Below are positions 1 through 9,720 of a stretch of 64,000 nt of DNA, piece after piece. Under the pieces are notes generated by a model. It made no database searches. It worked only from the letters and a program-made list of their open reading frames with translations, and had not been told where the DNA came from. Source of the stretch: Pseudideonella sakaiensis (GTDB taxonomy: Bacteria; Pseudomonadota; Gammaproteobacteria; Burkholderiales; Burkholderiaceae_C); NCBI RefSeq assembly GCF_001293525.1, contig NZ_BBYR01000007.1, positions 226,391-290,390 of the forward strand, given 5' to 3'. Each line of letters begins with the position of its first letter. Position 1 is the first letter of the stretch. The position numbers were made by a program, and so were the translations under genes.

Positions 1-387
1 CTCGGGCTGCAGGTCGAGACCTGGCTGCAGACCGCGGCGATGCGCGCGGCCGGCCAGGCGCCGGTGCGGCTGTCGCAGGCCGAGGTCGCCGACGCGGCCT
101 ACTGGACGCCGGCCCAGCTGATCGCCCACCACAGCGTCAACGGCTGCAACCTGCAGCCGGGCGACCTGCTCGGTTCGGGCACGCTCTCGGGACCCGGGCC
201 CGGCCAGGCCGGCTCGCTGCTGGAGCTGACCGTCGGCGGCCGCGAGGCGCTGCACCTGCCCGACGGCAGCGAGCGCCGCTTCCTGCAGGACGGCGACCGC
301 GTGGTGCTGCGCGCGCACGCGCAGCGCGAGGGCGCGCGGCGCATCGGCTTCGGCGACTGCGCCGGCACGCTGCTGCCGGCGCAGTGA
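1..387 (+). CDS. fahA: fumarylacetoacetase, C-terminal part (partial)
   Basis: The reading frame is open from the first base of the window, so the gene begins upstream; 128 residues are visible. The segment HHSVNGCNLQPGDLLGSGT followed by SG is the conserved C-terminal signature of fumarylacetoacetase, the last enzyme of tyrosine/homogentisate breakdown, which splits fumarylacetoacetate into fumarate and acetoacetate in the cytoplasm. The C-terminus (IGFGDCAGTLLPA) also fits the family end. The gene converges on the IclR gene with about 30 bp between the stops. Homogentisate dioxygenase would be expected just upstream, outside the window. The family call is secure; only the N-terminal half is missing. 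Confidence 0.9.
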   Translation, partial: LGLQVETWLQTAAMRAAGQAPVRLSQAEVADAAYWTPAQLIAHHSVNGCNLQPGDLLGSGTLSGPGPGQAGSLLELTVGGREALHLPDGSERRFLQDGDRVVLRAHAQREGARRIGFGDCAGTLLPAQ

Positions 388-418
388 GTTCCCGCGCGCC
401 GGGGCGGGCGCGGCGCTG

Positions 419-1243
419 CTAGTCCTGCCAGCCGCCGGACTGGATCGCATCGACGATCGCCTGCCCGGTGCGCACCAGCGCCGGGGCGAACTGCTCGTGC
501 AGCAGCGCGCCCTGCAGGCGTGCCGCCGGCCCGCCGACGGTGAGGGCCAGCGGCTCGCGGCCGTCGCCCGGATCGACGCCGACGCCGACCGCGGCGATCT
601 CGCTCTCCCATTCCGACGCCGAGCAGGCGTAGCCGCGCTGCGCGACCTCGCGCTCGGCGCGCTGCAGCCCCTCGAGCAGGCGCGGCCAGTCGCGCGGCTG
701 CTCGGCCTGCAGCGCACGCAGCACCAGGGCGCGCAGGCCGGCGTCGGCGGCGCTCCACATCGCCCGGCCCATCGCCGTCGGGGCCAGCGGGATGCGCGTG
801 CCGACGTCCAGCCCCAGGATCAGGCGCGCGGTGCTGCGGCAGTGCGCGACGTAGACCATCTCGGTGCCATGGCGCACGCCCAGCGAGACCGCGGCCTGCG
901 TCTGTTCGGCCAGCGCCTCCATGTGGGGCCGGGCGATGCGGCCGAGCTCGAAGTTCGTCAGCACGCGGAAGCCCAGCGTCAGCGCGGCCGGCGCCAGCGC
1001 GTACTCGCCGGTGGCCGGCCGGTGGCGCAGGTAGCCGAGCGCCGTCAGCGTGAAGCTCAGCCGCGACACCGTGGCCGCCGGCAGGCCGCTGCGCCGGGCC
1101 AGCTCCTGGTGCGGCAGCCAGCGGTCCTTGGGCTGGAAGCAGCGCAGGAGGTCGAGGCCGCGCGCGAGCGCGGTGACGAAGCGGCGGTCCTGCCGGGGGT
1201 CGGGTTCGGCAGGGCCCTCGGCCGGGCGGCGCTGGCGTCCCAT
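419..1243 (-). CDS. IclR-family transcriptional regulator
   Basis: The 274-residue protein has the IclR layout. An N-terminal winged helix-turn-helix (about residues 20-80, with ARRSGLPAATVSRLSFTLTA as the recognition part) precedes a ligand-binding domain (about 95-265). The length is normal for the family. It is transcribed divergently from the acyl-CoA ligase at 1406. The intervening 162 bp carry a promoter and a palindrome of the TTCCG-N5-CGGAA type often bound by IclR proteins, so it probably controls the ligase/Bug/aldolase block and perhaps itself. Start ATG 1243. The effector cannot be told from sequence; the neighbouring genes suggest an organic acid or its CoA ester. Confidence 0.9.
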   Translation of the reverse strand: MGRQRRPAEGPAEPDPRQDRRFVTALARGLDLLRCFQPKDRWLPHQELARRSGLPAATVSRLSFTLTALGYLRHRPATGEYALAPAALTLGFRVLTNFELGRIARPHMEALAEQTQAAVSLGVRHGTEMVYVAHCRSTARLILGLDVGTRIPLAPTAMGRAMWSAADAGLRALVLRALQAEQPRDWPRLLEGLQRAEREVAQRGYACSASEWESEIAAVGVGVDPGDGREPLALTVGGPAARLQGALLHEQFAPALVRTGQAIVDAIQSGGWQD

Positions 1244-1271
1244 CGCGTGGTCTCCCGTGTTTTCTGAGGTG

Positions 1272-1277
1272 CGGAAT
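1272..1277. promoter_or_regulatory. possible IclR half-site near the regulator's own start
   Basis: CGGAAT lies 29 bp upstream of the IclR start codon and matches one arm of the complete palindrome at 1368-1384. A single 6-bp match is weak evidence. It is listed because its position would suit autoregulation. Confidence 0.3.
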
Positions 1278-1317
1278 AAATCGGGCCACCCGGTCTCCTC
1301 GTAATCCCTGAGGTCGA

Positions 1318-1346
1318 TTTACACGGGATGGCTGGCTGCGTAGACT
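1318..1346 (+). promoter_or_regulatory. sigma-70 promoter of the acyl-CoA ligase gene
   Basis: TTTACA (1318-1323, 5 of 6 to consensus) and TAGACT (1341-1346, 4 of 6) are separated by exactly 17 bp. This predicts a transcript start near 1353. The promoter covers the upstream in-frame ATG at 1328, which argues that the real ligase start is the downstream ATG at 1406. Confidence 0.55.
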
Positions 1347-1367
1347 GGCCCATGCCGCCCGCATCAT

Positions 1368-1384
1368 ATTCCGAACAGCGGAAT
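1368..1384. promoter_or_regulatory. inverted-repeat operator, probable IclR site
   Basis: ATTCCG-AACAG-CGGAAT is a perfect 6-bp inverted repeat with a 5-bp centre, a form common among IclR-family operators. It sits just downstream of the predicted transcript start near 1353 and 21 bp before the ligase ATG at 1406, a repressor-like position. The binding protein is inferred from the divergent neighbour. Confidence 0.6.
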
Positions 1385-1405
1385 GATGGCCAGGCGCCGG
1401 ACCCG

Positions 1406-3130
1406 ATGAGCGCCCACGCACCTGCCCACTTCGCGCACTGGCCCCCTGGCCTGCCGCGGCACCTCGGCCTGCCGCAGACCAGCCTGTGGGCCAACCTCGC
1501 GGTGTCCGCGTGGCGCTACCCGGACAAGCCGGCGCTCGTCTACTACGACAGCCCGCTGAGCTATGCCGCGCTGCGCGACGAGGCCGAGCGCCTCGCCGGC
1601 CACCTGCAGGCGCAGGGCGTGGCGCGCGGCGACCGCGTGCTGCTCGCGCTGCAGAACAGCCCGCAGTGGGTGATCGGCTTCTACGGCATCCTGCGCGCGG
1701 ATGCGATGGCCGTGCCGGTGAACCCGATGAACCGCGCCGAGGAGCTGCGCCACCTCGTGGCCGACAGCGGCGCCCGCTGCGCGATCGTCGCGCAGGACCG
1801 GCTGGACGACTGGCTCCCGCTGCTGGCGGCCGGCCGCGCGGCGCGTCGGCGCGACGGCGAGGAGGCCCCCGGCCTGCGGCAGCTGCTGGTCGTCACCTAC
1901 CGCGACCACCTGCAGCGCCCCACCGACCTCGCGCTGCCGGACGAGGTCGCCGCGGCGCCGCGCGCGCTCGACGGCGAGGGGGTGCTCGCGTGGCGCGAGG
2001 CGCTCGCCGCGGCACCGCGGCCGGCCGCGCCGCAGGCCGGCCCCGAGGACCTGTGCGTGATGCCCTACACCTCCGGCACCACCGGCGCGCCCAAGGGCTG
2101 CGTGCACACCCACCGCAGCGTGATGAGTACGCTGGTGGGCGGCACGGTGTGGTTCATGCGCACGCAGGATGCGGTCTACCTCGCGACGCTGCCCTTCTTC
2201 CACGTCACCGGGCTGTCGGGCAGCCTGAACGGGCCGATCTACCTCGGCGCGACCATCGTCATCCTCTCGCGCTGGGACCGCGACACCGCGGCGCGCTGCA
2301 TCGCGCGCCACCAGGTCACCGTGTGGCAGTCGATCTCGACGATGGTGATCGACTTCCTCGCCCACCCCGCGCTCGACCGCCTCGACCTGCGCAGCCTGCA
2401 GGGCCTGCGCGGCGGCGGCGCGGCGATGCCCGAGGCGGTGGCGGCCCAGCTCAAGGCGCGCACCGGGCTCGACTACGTCGAGGGCTACGGCCTGTCCGAG
2501 ACGCTGGCCGCCACCCACATCAACCCGGTGCACCGGCCGAAGCGGCAGTGCCTCGGCATCCCGGTGTTCGACGTCGATGCCCGCATCGTCGACCCGGACA
2601 CGCTGCAGGAGCGGCCCGACGGCGAGGTGGGCGAGATCGTGATCCACGCGCCGCAGGTGATGCGCGGCTACTGGAACGCACCGCAGGCCGATGCCGAGGC
2701 CTTCGTGACGATCGACGGCCGCCGCTTCCTGCGCACCGGCGACCTCGCCCGGATCGACGCGGACGGCTACTTCTTCATGGTCGACCGCCTGAAGCGGATG
2801 ATCAACGCGTCCGGCTTCAAGGTCTGGCCCGCCGAGGTGGAGGCCCTGCTGTACGGCCACCCCGGCGTGCAGGAGGCCTGCGTGATCGGCACGCGCGACC
2901 CGCACCGCGGCGAGACCGTGAAGGCGCTGGTGGTGCGCCGCGCCGGCCACGAAGGGCTCGACGAGGCGGCGCTGATCGCGTGGGCGCGCAACTGCATGGC
3001 CGCCTACAAGTGCCCGCGCCAGGTCGAGTTCGTCGCCGCGCTGCCCAAGTCCGGTACCGGCAAGGTGCAGTGGCGCGAACTGCAGGCACTCGAGTCTGCG
3101 CGCGCCGCCGCGCCTCCGCCCGATCGCTGA
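1406..3130 (+). CDS. AMP-dependent acyl-CoA synthetase/ligase
   Basis: This is an adenylate-forming CoA ligase of 574 residues. It shows the phosphate loop YTSGTTGAPKG, the GYGLSET segment, the FLRTGDLA segment, the hinge DRLKRMINASGFKVWP and the C-terminal PKSGTGKVQWREL, whose Lys is the adenylation lysine. It should activate a carboxylic acid to its CoA thioester via an acyl-AMP. I chose ATG 1406 (MSAHAPAHF) because the alternative ATG 1328 lies inside the predicted promoter and would put the operator in the coding region. It heads a plus-strand block with a Bug protein and other catabolic enzymes. Substrate unknown; a fatty or aromatic acid is plausible. Confidence 0.88.
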   Translation: MSAHAPAHFAHWPPGLPRHLGLPQTSLWANLAVSAWRYPDKPALVYYDSPLSYAALRDEAERLAGHLQAQGVARGDRVLLALQNSPQWVIGFYGILRADAMAVPVNPMNRAEELRHLVADSGARCAIVAQDRLDDWLPLLAAGRAARRRDGEEAPGLRQLLVVTYRDHLQRPTDLALPDEVAAAPRALDGEGVLAWREALAAAPRPAAPQAGPEDLCVMPYTSGTTGAPKGCVHTHRSVMSTLVGGTVWFMRTQDAVYLATLPFFHVTGLSGSLNGPIYLGATIVILSRWDRDTAARCIARHQVTVWQSISTMVIDFLAHPALDRLDLRSLQGLRGGGAAMPEAVAAQLKARTGLDYVEGYGLSETLAATHINPVHRPKRQCLGIPVFDVDARIVDPDTLQERPDGEVGEIVIHAPQVMRGYWNAPQADAEAFVTIDGRRFLRTGDLARIDADGYFFMVDRLKRMINASGFKVWPAEVEALLYGHPGVQEACVIGTRDPHRGETVKALVVRRAGHEGLDEAALIAWARNCMAAYKCPRQVEFVAALPKSGTGKVQWRELQALESARAAAPPPDR

Positions 3131-3197
3131 CGGCGCGGCCCGCCCGCCGCGCCTGCCCGAGTCCCCGCCCCCCGCATCGCCACGAGGAGACACCGCG

Positions 3198-4184
3198 ATG
3201 ACCCTTCCCGCCTCCCTGCCGCGCCGCCGCCTGCTGGCCGGTTCCGCCTGCGGCGCTGCGCTGGCCGCTGCGCCGGCGCTGCTGCGCGCCCAGGCCTTCC
3301 CGAGCAAGCCGATCACGCTGATCGTGCCCTGGCCGGCCGGCGGCTCCACCGACCGCCACCACCGCGCGCTCGCGGAACTGGCCTCGAAGCAGCTCGGCCA
3401 GACGATCGTGATCGAGAACAAGCCCGGCGCGGGCGGCACGCTCGGCCCGGGCACGATGGCGCTGACGGCCAAGCCCGACGGCTACACGATCTCGCAGTTC
3501 CCGATGGGCATGCTGCGGCTGCCGCACATGCAGAAGGTGCCCTGGGATCCGATCCGCGACTTCAGCTTCATCATCGGCGTGTCCGGCTACACCTTCGGCT
3601 TCACGGTGCGCGCCGATTCGCCGTTCAAGACCTTCAACGACTACATCGAGGCGGCGCGCCGCCAGCCCGGCAAGGTCGACTACGGCTCGACCGGCATCGG
3701 CACCTCGCCGCATTTGCTGATGGAGGAACTCGCCGGCGAGGCCAAGGTGCAGCTGACCCACGTGCCCTTCAAGGGCAATGCCGACCTGCAGCAGGCGCTG
3801 CTGGGCGGCCACGTGATGGCGCAGAGCGACGCGTCCGGCTGGGACAAGTTCGTCGATGGCGGCCAGATGCGCCTGCTGGTGACCTTCGGCGAGCGGCGCA
3901 CCAAGCGCTGGCCGAACGTGCCCACCGCGAAGGACCTGGGCTTCAACGTGGTCTCCAGCTCGCCCTACGGCCTGGTCGGCCCGAAGGGCATGGACCCGGC
4001 GGTGGTGCGCACGCTGCACGACGCCTTCAAGAAGGCGATGGACGACCCCGAGCACCAGAAGGTGCTGGACCAGCTGAACCAGGACGTCTGGTACCGCTCC
4101 GGCGAGGACTACCGCCAGTGGGCCGTGGCGACCTATGCGAAGGACAAGGCGCTGATCGAGCGGCTGGGGCTGGCGGCGAAGTAG
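3198..4184 (+). CDS. Bug/TctC-family periplasmic substrate-binding protein
   Basis: The 328-residue protein begins with a twin-arginine-type leader (PRRRLLAG, then a hydrophobic stretch ending ALLRAQA). The Bug fold follows: FPSKPITLIVPWPAGGSTD at the mature N-terminus, the VIENKPGAGG segment, and GSTGIGTSPH plus VPFKGN in the ligand-binding region. Bug proteins bind carboxylates such as organic or aromatic acids in the periplasm. No TctA/TctB membrane genes are present, so this is one of the orphan Bug proteins typical of Burkholderiales. A good ribosome site (GAGGAGA) lies before ATG 3198. It lies 67 bp behind the ligase and is probably co-transcribed with it. Confidence 0.9.
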   Translation: MTLPASLPRRRLLAGSACGAALAAAPALLRAQAFPSKPITLIVPWPAGGSTDRHHRALAELASKQLGQTIVIENKPGAGGTLGPGTMALTAKPDGYTISQFPMGMLRLPHMQKVPWDPIRDFSFIIGVSGYTFGFTVRADSPFKTFNDYIEAARRQPGKVDYGSTGIGTSPHLLMEELAGEAKVQLTHVPFKGNADLQQALLGGHVMAQSDASGWDKFVDGGQMRLLVTFGERRTKRWPNVPTAKDLGFNVVSSSPYGLVGPKGMDPAVVRTLHDAFKKAMDDPEHQKVLDQLNQDVWYRSGEDYRQWAVATYAKDKALIERLGLAAK

Positions 4185-4298
4185 GGCGGCCGCCGCGCCG
4201 CCCAGGTGACAGCCGGGCGGCGCGCCTTCGCCGCAGAATGACGGCGGCCGGCGTCAACCGCCGGCGCGCCCGAACAGCCGCCCGAAGGAGACACCGCC

Positions 4299-5069
4299 AT
4301 GCAACCGCTGCCCGCCATCGCCCCGCTGAAGACCGTCGTCCCGCCCGAGGAGTGGCAGGTGCGCTGCGACCTGGCGGCCGCCTACCGGCTGGTGGCGCTG
4401 TTCGGCTGGGACGACCTGGTCTTCACCCACATCTCGGCGCGCGTGCCCGGTGGCGACCACCACTTCCTGATCAACCCCTACGGCCTCTTCTTCGAGGAGA
4501 TCACCGCATCCAGCCTGATCAAGGTCGACCTGGACGGCCGGCCGCTGATGGACAGCCCCTACCCGGTGAACCCGGCCGGCTTCGTGATCCACAGCGCGGT
4601 GCATGCCGCGCGCGAGCAGGCCGGCTGCGTGCTGCACACCCACACCGTGGCCGGCGTGGCGGTGTCCGCGCAGGAGGCGGGGCTGCTGCCGATCTCGCAG
4701 CAGTCGGGCTTTCCGCTCGCCAACCTGGCCTACCACGCCTACGAGGGCGTGGCGCTGCGCGACGATGAGAAGGCACGGCTGGTGGCCGACCTGGGCAGCG
4801 CGAGCCAGATGATTCTGCGCAACCACGGGCTGCTCAGCTGTGGGCGCAACGTGGCCGAGGCCTTCCTCGCGATGTACACGCTGCAGCGTGCCTGCGAGAT
4901 CCAGATCGCCGCGCAGGCCGGCGGCGGGCCGCTGACGCGCATCCCGCGCGCGATCGTCGACGACATGCCGCGCCAGGCGGTGGAGGTCAGCAAGGGCCTC
5001 GGCGGCCAGCTCGTCTGGCCGGGCCTGCTGCGCCGGCTGGCCCGCCACTTCCCGGGCTGGGACGCCTGA
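4299..5069 (+). CDS. class II aldolase/adducin-family protein
   Basis: The 256-residue protein has the class II aldolase fold. An N-terminal region (about 25-60) contains FTHISAR. A metal-binding pair lies in HTHTVAG near residue 110, and NHGLLSCG near residue 175 supplies the third metal-ligand histidine. Family members are metal-dependent aldolases, epimerases or decarboxylases acting on hydroxy- or sugar acids. Ribosome site GAAGGAG precedes ATG 4299. Its stop overlaps the start of the next gene by one base (TGATG), so the two are translationally coupled. The exact reaction is unknown. Confidence 0.85.
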   Translation: MQPLPAIAPLKTVVPPEEWQVRCDLAAAYRLVALFGWDDLVFTHISARVPGGDHHFLINPYGLFFEEITASSLIKVDLDGRPLMDSPYPVNPAGFVIHSAVHAAREQAGCVLHTHTVAGVAVSAQEAGLLPISQQSGFPLANLAYHAYEGVALRDDEKARLVADLGSASQMILRNHGLLSCGRNVAEAFLAMYTLQRACEIQIAAQAGGGPLTRIPRAIVDDMPRQAVEVSKGLGGQLVWPGLLRRLARHFPGWDA

Positions 5070-5998
5070 TGGCGATCCTGGTGGCCAGCGCGCCGCTGCC
5101 CGCCGCGCCCTACGTCGACGCGCTGCGGCGCGCGGCGCCCGGGGTGCCCGTCTGGACCGAGGCCGATGCGCCCCCGCCCGACGCGGTCGAGGCACTGCTG
5201 GCCTGGCGGCTGCGGCCCGGTCAGGTGGCGCAGTACCCGGCGCTGCGCGTGGTCTGCTCGGTCGCCGCCGGCACCGACAAGCTGCTGGCCGTGCCCGACC
5301 TGCCGCCGGCGCTGCCCGTCACGCGGGTGGTCGACCCGGCCCAGGCCCTGCAGATGGCGCAGTTCGCGCTGGCCTGCGCGCTCGCCCACACCCGCGAGCT
5401 GGAACGCTATGCCGCGCAGCAGGCGGCGGCGCGCTGGGAGCGTCACCCGGTGCGGCCGGCCGAGCGCTGCCGCGTCGGCCTGCTCGGCCTGGGCGCCGTC
5501 GGCCAGGCGATGGCGCAGGCCTTCCTCGCGGTCGGCTACCCGGTCGCCGGCTGGAGCCGGCGTCCGCGCACGCTGCCGGGCGTGCGCGCCCACTGCGGGT
5601 CCGAGGGGCTGGCGGCGCTGCTGGCCGAGACCGACCTGCTGGTCGGCGCGCTGCCGCTGACGGCCGAGACCCGCGGCCTGCTCGACCGCGAGCGGCTCGG
5701 GCGCCTGCCGCGCGGCGCCTACGTGATCCACCTCGGGCGCGGCGAGCAGCTGGTCGAGGCCGACCTGCGCGCGCTGCTCGACGAGGGCCACCTCGCCGGC
5801 GCCGCGCTCGACGTGTTCGAGCGCGAGCCGCCGCCGCCGGACGACTGGGTCTGGCGCCACCCGCGCGTGCGCGCGACGCCGCACATCGCCGCCCAGGCCT
5901 CCTTCGACACCGTCGCGGCGCAGTGCCTCGAGGCCTGGCGGCAGGTGCGGGCCGGCGAGCGCCCGGCGCGGGCCGTCGATCGTGCGGCCGGATACTGA
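5069..5998 (+). CDS. D-2-hydroxyacid dehydrogenase, glyoxylate/hydroxypyruvate reductase A-like
   Basis: The 309-residue protein belongs to the NAD(P)-dependent D-isomer-specific 2-hydroxyacid dehydrogenases. It shows the Rossmann motif GLLGLGAVGQAM (about 140-150), a catalytic Arg in HLGRGEQLVE, an acidic residue in LDVFEREPPP, and the catalytic His in ATPHIAAQ. The short N-terminal domain and these motifs resemble the GhrA subgroup, which reduces glyoxylate and hydroxypyruvate. It is translationally coupled to the aldolase-like gene, suggesting consecutive steps on one hydroxy- or keto-acid. Specificity cannot be fixed from sequence. Confidence 0.83.
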   Translation: MAILVASAPLPAAPYVDALRRAAPGVPVWTEADAPPPDAVEALLAWRLRPGQVAQYPALRVVCSVAAGTDKLLAVPDLPPALPVTRVVDPAQALQMAQFALACALAHTRELERYAAQQAAARWERHPVRPAERCRVGLLGLGAVGQAMAQAFLAVGYPVAGWSRRPRTLPGVRAHCGSEGLAALLAETDLLVGALPLTAETRGLLDRERLGRLPRGAYVIHLGRGEQLVEADLRALLDEGHLAGAALDVFEREPPPPDDWVWRHPRVRATPHIAAQASFDTVAAQCLEAWRQVRAGERPARAVDRAAGY

Positions 5999-6029
5999 TG
6001 CCCCCCACCACCGCCATTCCCGGACGCCC

Positions 6030-7235
6030 ATGGCCCTGCACCGATCCGCGCTGAAGCGCCTCGACACCGCCTTCCACCGCGAGGTCGAGGCCGGCCGCCT
6101 GCCCGGTGCGGTGCTGCGTGTCTGGCACCGCGGCCGCGAGGCCCACCGCGGCCTGTACGGCTGCCAGGACCCGCAGGCCGGCACGCCGATGCGCGAGGAC
6201 AGCGTCTTCCGCATCTACTCGATGACCAAGCCCATGGTCTCGGTGGCGCTGATGATGCTGGTGGAGGAGGGCCGGCTGCGGCTGCGCGACCCCGTCGCGG
6301 CCCACCTGCCCGAGTTCGACGCGCCGAGCCTGGGCGTGCTGCAGCGCGATGCGCGCGGGCGCACCCGCCTGCGGCGCGAACCGCTGCCGCCGACCCACCC
6401 CGCGACGCCCACCGTGCCGCTGGTGCACGACCTGCTGCGCCACACCGCCGGCCTGACCTACGGCGTCTTCGGCCACTCGCCGATCAAGGACGCCTACCTC
6501 GCGGCCGGCGTCGAATCGGGCCGGCTGGACAACCGCGCGTTTTCGGAGCGCCTCGCGACGCTGCCGCTGGTGGCGCCGCCGGGCACGCTGTGGGAGTACA
6601 GCCGCGCGACCGACCTGGTCGGCGCGCTGATCGAGCGGCTGAGCGGCCAGACCCTCGGCGCCTTCCTGCAGGAGCGGCTGTTCGAACCGCTGGGCCTGCG
6701 CGACACCGCCTTTCACCTGCCGCCGTCGGCGCACGGGCGGCTGGCCCAGGCCTTCCCGACCTGCCCGTACACCGGCGCGCCGGTGCGGCTGCTGGACGTG
6801 AGCCGGCCGCCGGTCTTCGAGTCCGGCGGCGGCGGGCTGGTGTCGACTGCCGACGACTACGTCCGCTTCGCGCGGATGCTGCGCGACGGCGGCCGCTGGA
6901 AGTCGCGCCGCCTGCTGGGCCGCAAGACGCTCGAGCTGATGACGCGCGACCACCTCGGCCCGGCGCTGATCGCCGCGAGCCGCGTGCCCGGCGCGAGCAC
7001 CGGCTACCTGCCCGGGCCGGGCTACGGCTTCGGGCTGGGCTTCGCGGTGCGCGTCGCCGCGGGCGAGGCCAGCGTGCCCGGCAGCGTCGGCGACTACCAC
7101 TGGAGCGGGCTGGCCGGCAGCTTCTTCTGGATCGACCCGGTCGAGGACCTCGCCGTCGTCTGGATGATGCAGGCGCCGGAGCGCCGCGAGCTGCAGTGGG
7201 CGCTGCTGAAGTCCCTCGTCTACGCCGCCTTGTAG
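6030..7235 (+). CDS. serine hydrolase, beta-lactamase/EstB family
   Basis: The 401-residue protein is of the class C beta-lactamase-like hydrolases. The nucleophile motif is SMTK (Ser64, Lys67), the general-base Tyr lies in EYSRATD, and the Gly-rich strand is SGGGGLVSTADDY. No signal peptide is visible, so it is probably a cytoplasmic esterase rather than a secreted beta-lactamase. I use ATG 6030 (MALHRS). The upstream in-frame start at 5982 would overlap the preceding dehydrogenase and gives an atypical N-terminus. In this catabolic block it might release an acid from an ester for later CoA activation; that role is inferred. Confidence 0.8.
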   Translation: MALHRSALKRLDTAFHREVEAGRLPGAVLRVWHRGREAHRGLYGCQDPQAGTPMREDSVFRIYSMTKPMVSVALMMLVEEGRLRLRDPVAAHLPEFDAPSLGVLQRDARGRTRLRREPLPPTHPATPTVPLVHDLLRHTAGLTYGVFGHSPIKDAYLAAGVESGRLDNRAFSERLATLPLVAPPGTLWEYSRATDLVGALIERLSGQTLGAFLQERLFEPLGLRDTAFHLPPSAHGRLAQAFPTCPYTGAPVRLLDVSRPPVFESGGGGLVSTADDYVRFARMLRDGGRWKSRRLLGRKTLELMTRDHLGPALIAASRVPGASTGYLPGPGYGFGLGFAVRVAAGEASVPGSVGDYHWSGLAGSFFWIDPVEDLAVVWMMQAPERRELQWALLKSLVYAAL

Positions 7236-7311
7236 CGTCCCCGCTCCGCGCCTGCCCCGCCCATCCCCGCGCCCCGGCCCGCCCGCAGCGCCGCTCCTCC
7301 CGATCCGCGCC

Positions 7312-8850
<1,539 letters not shown>

Positions 8851-8882
8851 GGGCGGGCCGCCGGTGCCCGATCGGCACGCGG

Positions 8883-8926
8883 ACTTGCGCCAGATCAAGT
8901 GCCGCCCGGGCGCCCGCGGTTACGGT
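8883..8926 (+). promoter_or_regulatory. FNR/Dnr-type box with class II promoter spacing
   Basis: ACTTGCGCC-AGATCAAGT (8883-8900) has 5-bp inverted arms ACTTG/CAAGT. It fits the FNR-family half-site pattern TTG-N8-CAA (consensus TTGAT-N4-ATCAA, with one half degenerate). A -10-like TACGGT lies at 8921-8926, giving a start near 8933. The box centre would then be at about -41.5, the classic activator position. It precedes the hemerythrin gene, whose relatives often answer to oxygen or nitric oxide. Confidence 0.55.
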
Positions 8927-8966
8927 GACACCCCGGTCGCGCCTGGCGCGCCGCCGGCCGCAGCCG

Positions 8967-9563
8967 ATGACCTTCGACGACGATCCCGTTCCGCCCACGC
9001 TGCACGCGCACGTGCCCGCGCTCGACGCGGTGGAGGTGCTCGACGCCTGCCACCGCTCGACCCTGGCGATGCTGAAGCAGCTGCACGCGCTCAACCTCGG
9101 CCTGCACGCCGGCGCCGAACCCGACGACGCCGGCCGCGGCCGGCTGGCCGAGATCGTGCGCTTCTTCCAGGAGACCGGCCGCCCGCACCACGAGGACGAG
9201 GAGCGCCACGTCTTCCCGCGCCTGCGGGCCACCGCCGACGCGGCCATGCAGCACATCCTCGACCGCCTGCAGGAGGACCACCGCTGGCTGGACGAGGACT
9301 GGGCCGCGCTGATGCCGCGCCTGCGCGCGCTGGCCGTCGGCGGCGCGGCGGCCGATGCCGAGGAGCGCCCGCTGCTTGCGCGCGAGATCGACGCCTTCGT
9401 GCTGCTGTCGATCGAGCACATCGCGCTCGAGGAGAGCTGCATCTATCCCGCGCTGCGCGAGCGCCTGGTCGGGCTGGAGCGCAGGCTGGTCGGCCGGGAG
9501 ATGGTGGAGCGCCACCGGGCCTACCACCGCCAGCTGCGGCGCATCGGCGGCGGCGCGGCCTGA
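8967..9563 (+). CDS. hemerythrin HHE-domain protein
   Basis: The 198-residue protein has a hemerythrin-like four-helix bundle. Candidate diiron ligands lie in LDACHRSTL (about residue 27), HHEDEERHVF (about 73), LQEDHRWLDEDW (about 105) and IEHIALEESCIYP (about 155). Hemerythrin-like proteins bind O2 or NO, or take part in iron-sulfur repair and nitrosative stress defence in the cytoplasm. ATG 8967 (MTFDDD) is chosen because the domain begins shortly after it and an FNR-type promoter lies 41-84 bp upstream. It is not obviously in an operon with the kinase downstream. Confidence 0.87.
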   Translation: MTFDDDPVPPTLHAHVPALDAVEVLDACHRSTLAMLKQLHALNLGLHAGAEPDDAGRGRLAEIVRFFQETGRPHHEDEERHVFPRLRATADAAMQHILDRLQEDHRWLDEDWAALMPRLRALAVGGAAADAEERPLLAREIDAFVLLSIEHIALEESCIYPALRERLVGLERRLVGREMVERHRAYHRQLRRIGGGAA

Positions 9564-9720
9564 CGGGCGCCGGGGACGCGCGCTGGCGCGGCCCGTCGCG
9601 CGCCCGGCGCACGGGCGCGGCGGCGCAGGCAGCGGGTGGGGCTTCCGCACCGGGGGGCACGCGGGATGGCCCATGATCGGGGCCCCGGGCGCGTCGAGGC
9701 GCCGCGAGCTGCCGAACACG

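Noticed and set aside
1328..1405. upstream start for the acyl-CoA ligase
   Set aside because: It falls in the spacer of a good promoter and would place the IclR operator in coding sequence.
99..1421. long Arg/Ala-rich frame opposite and beside the IclR gene
   Set aside because: It overlaps two recognised genes in another frame and has the composition of a GC-skewed shadow; the same applies to many long frames across the window.
3198..4184. a tripartite TctABC transporter
   Set aside because: Only the binding proteins are present at 3198, 27741 and 34157; no TctA or TctB membrane gene was found nearby.
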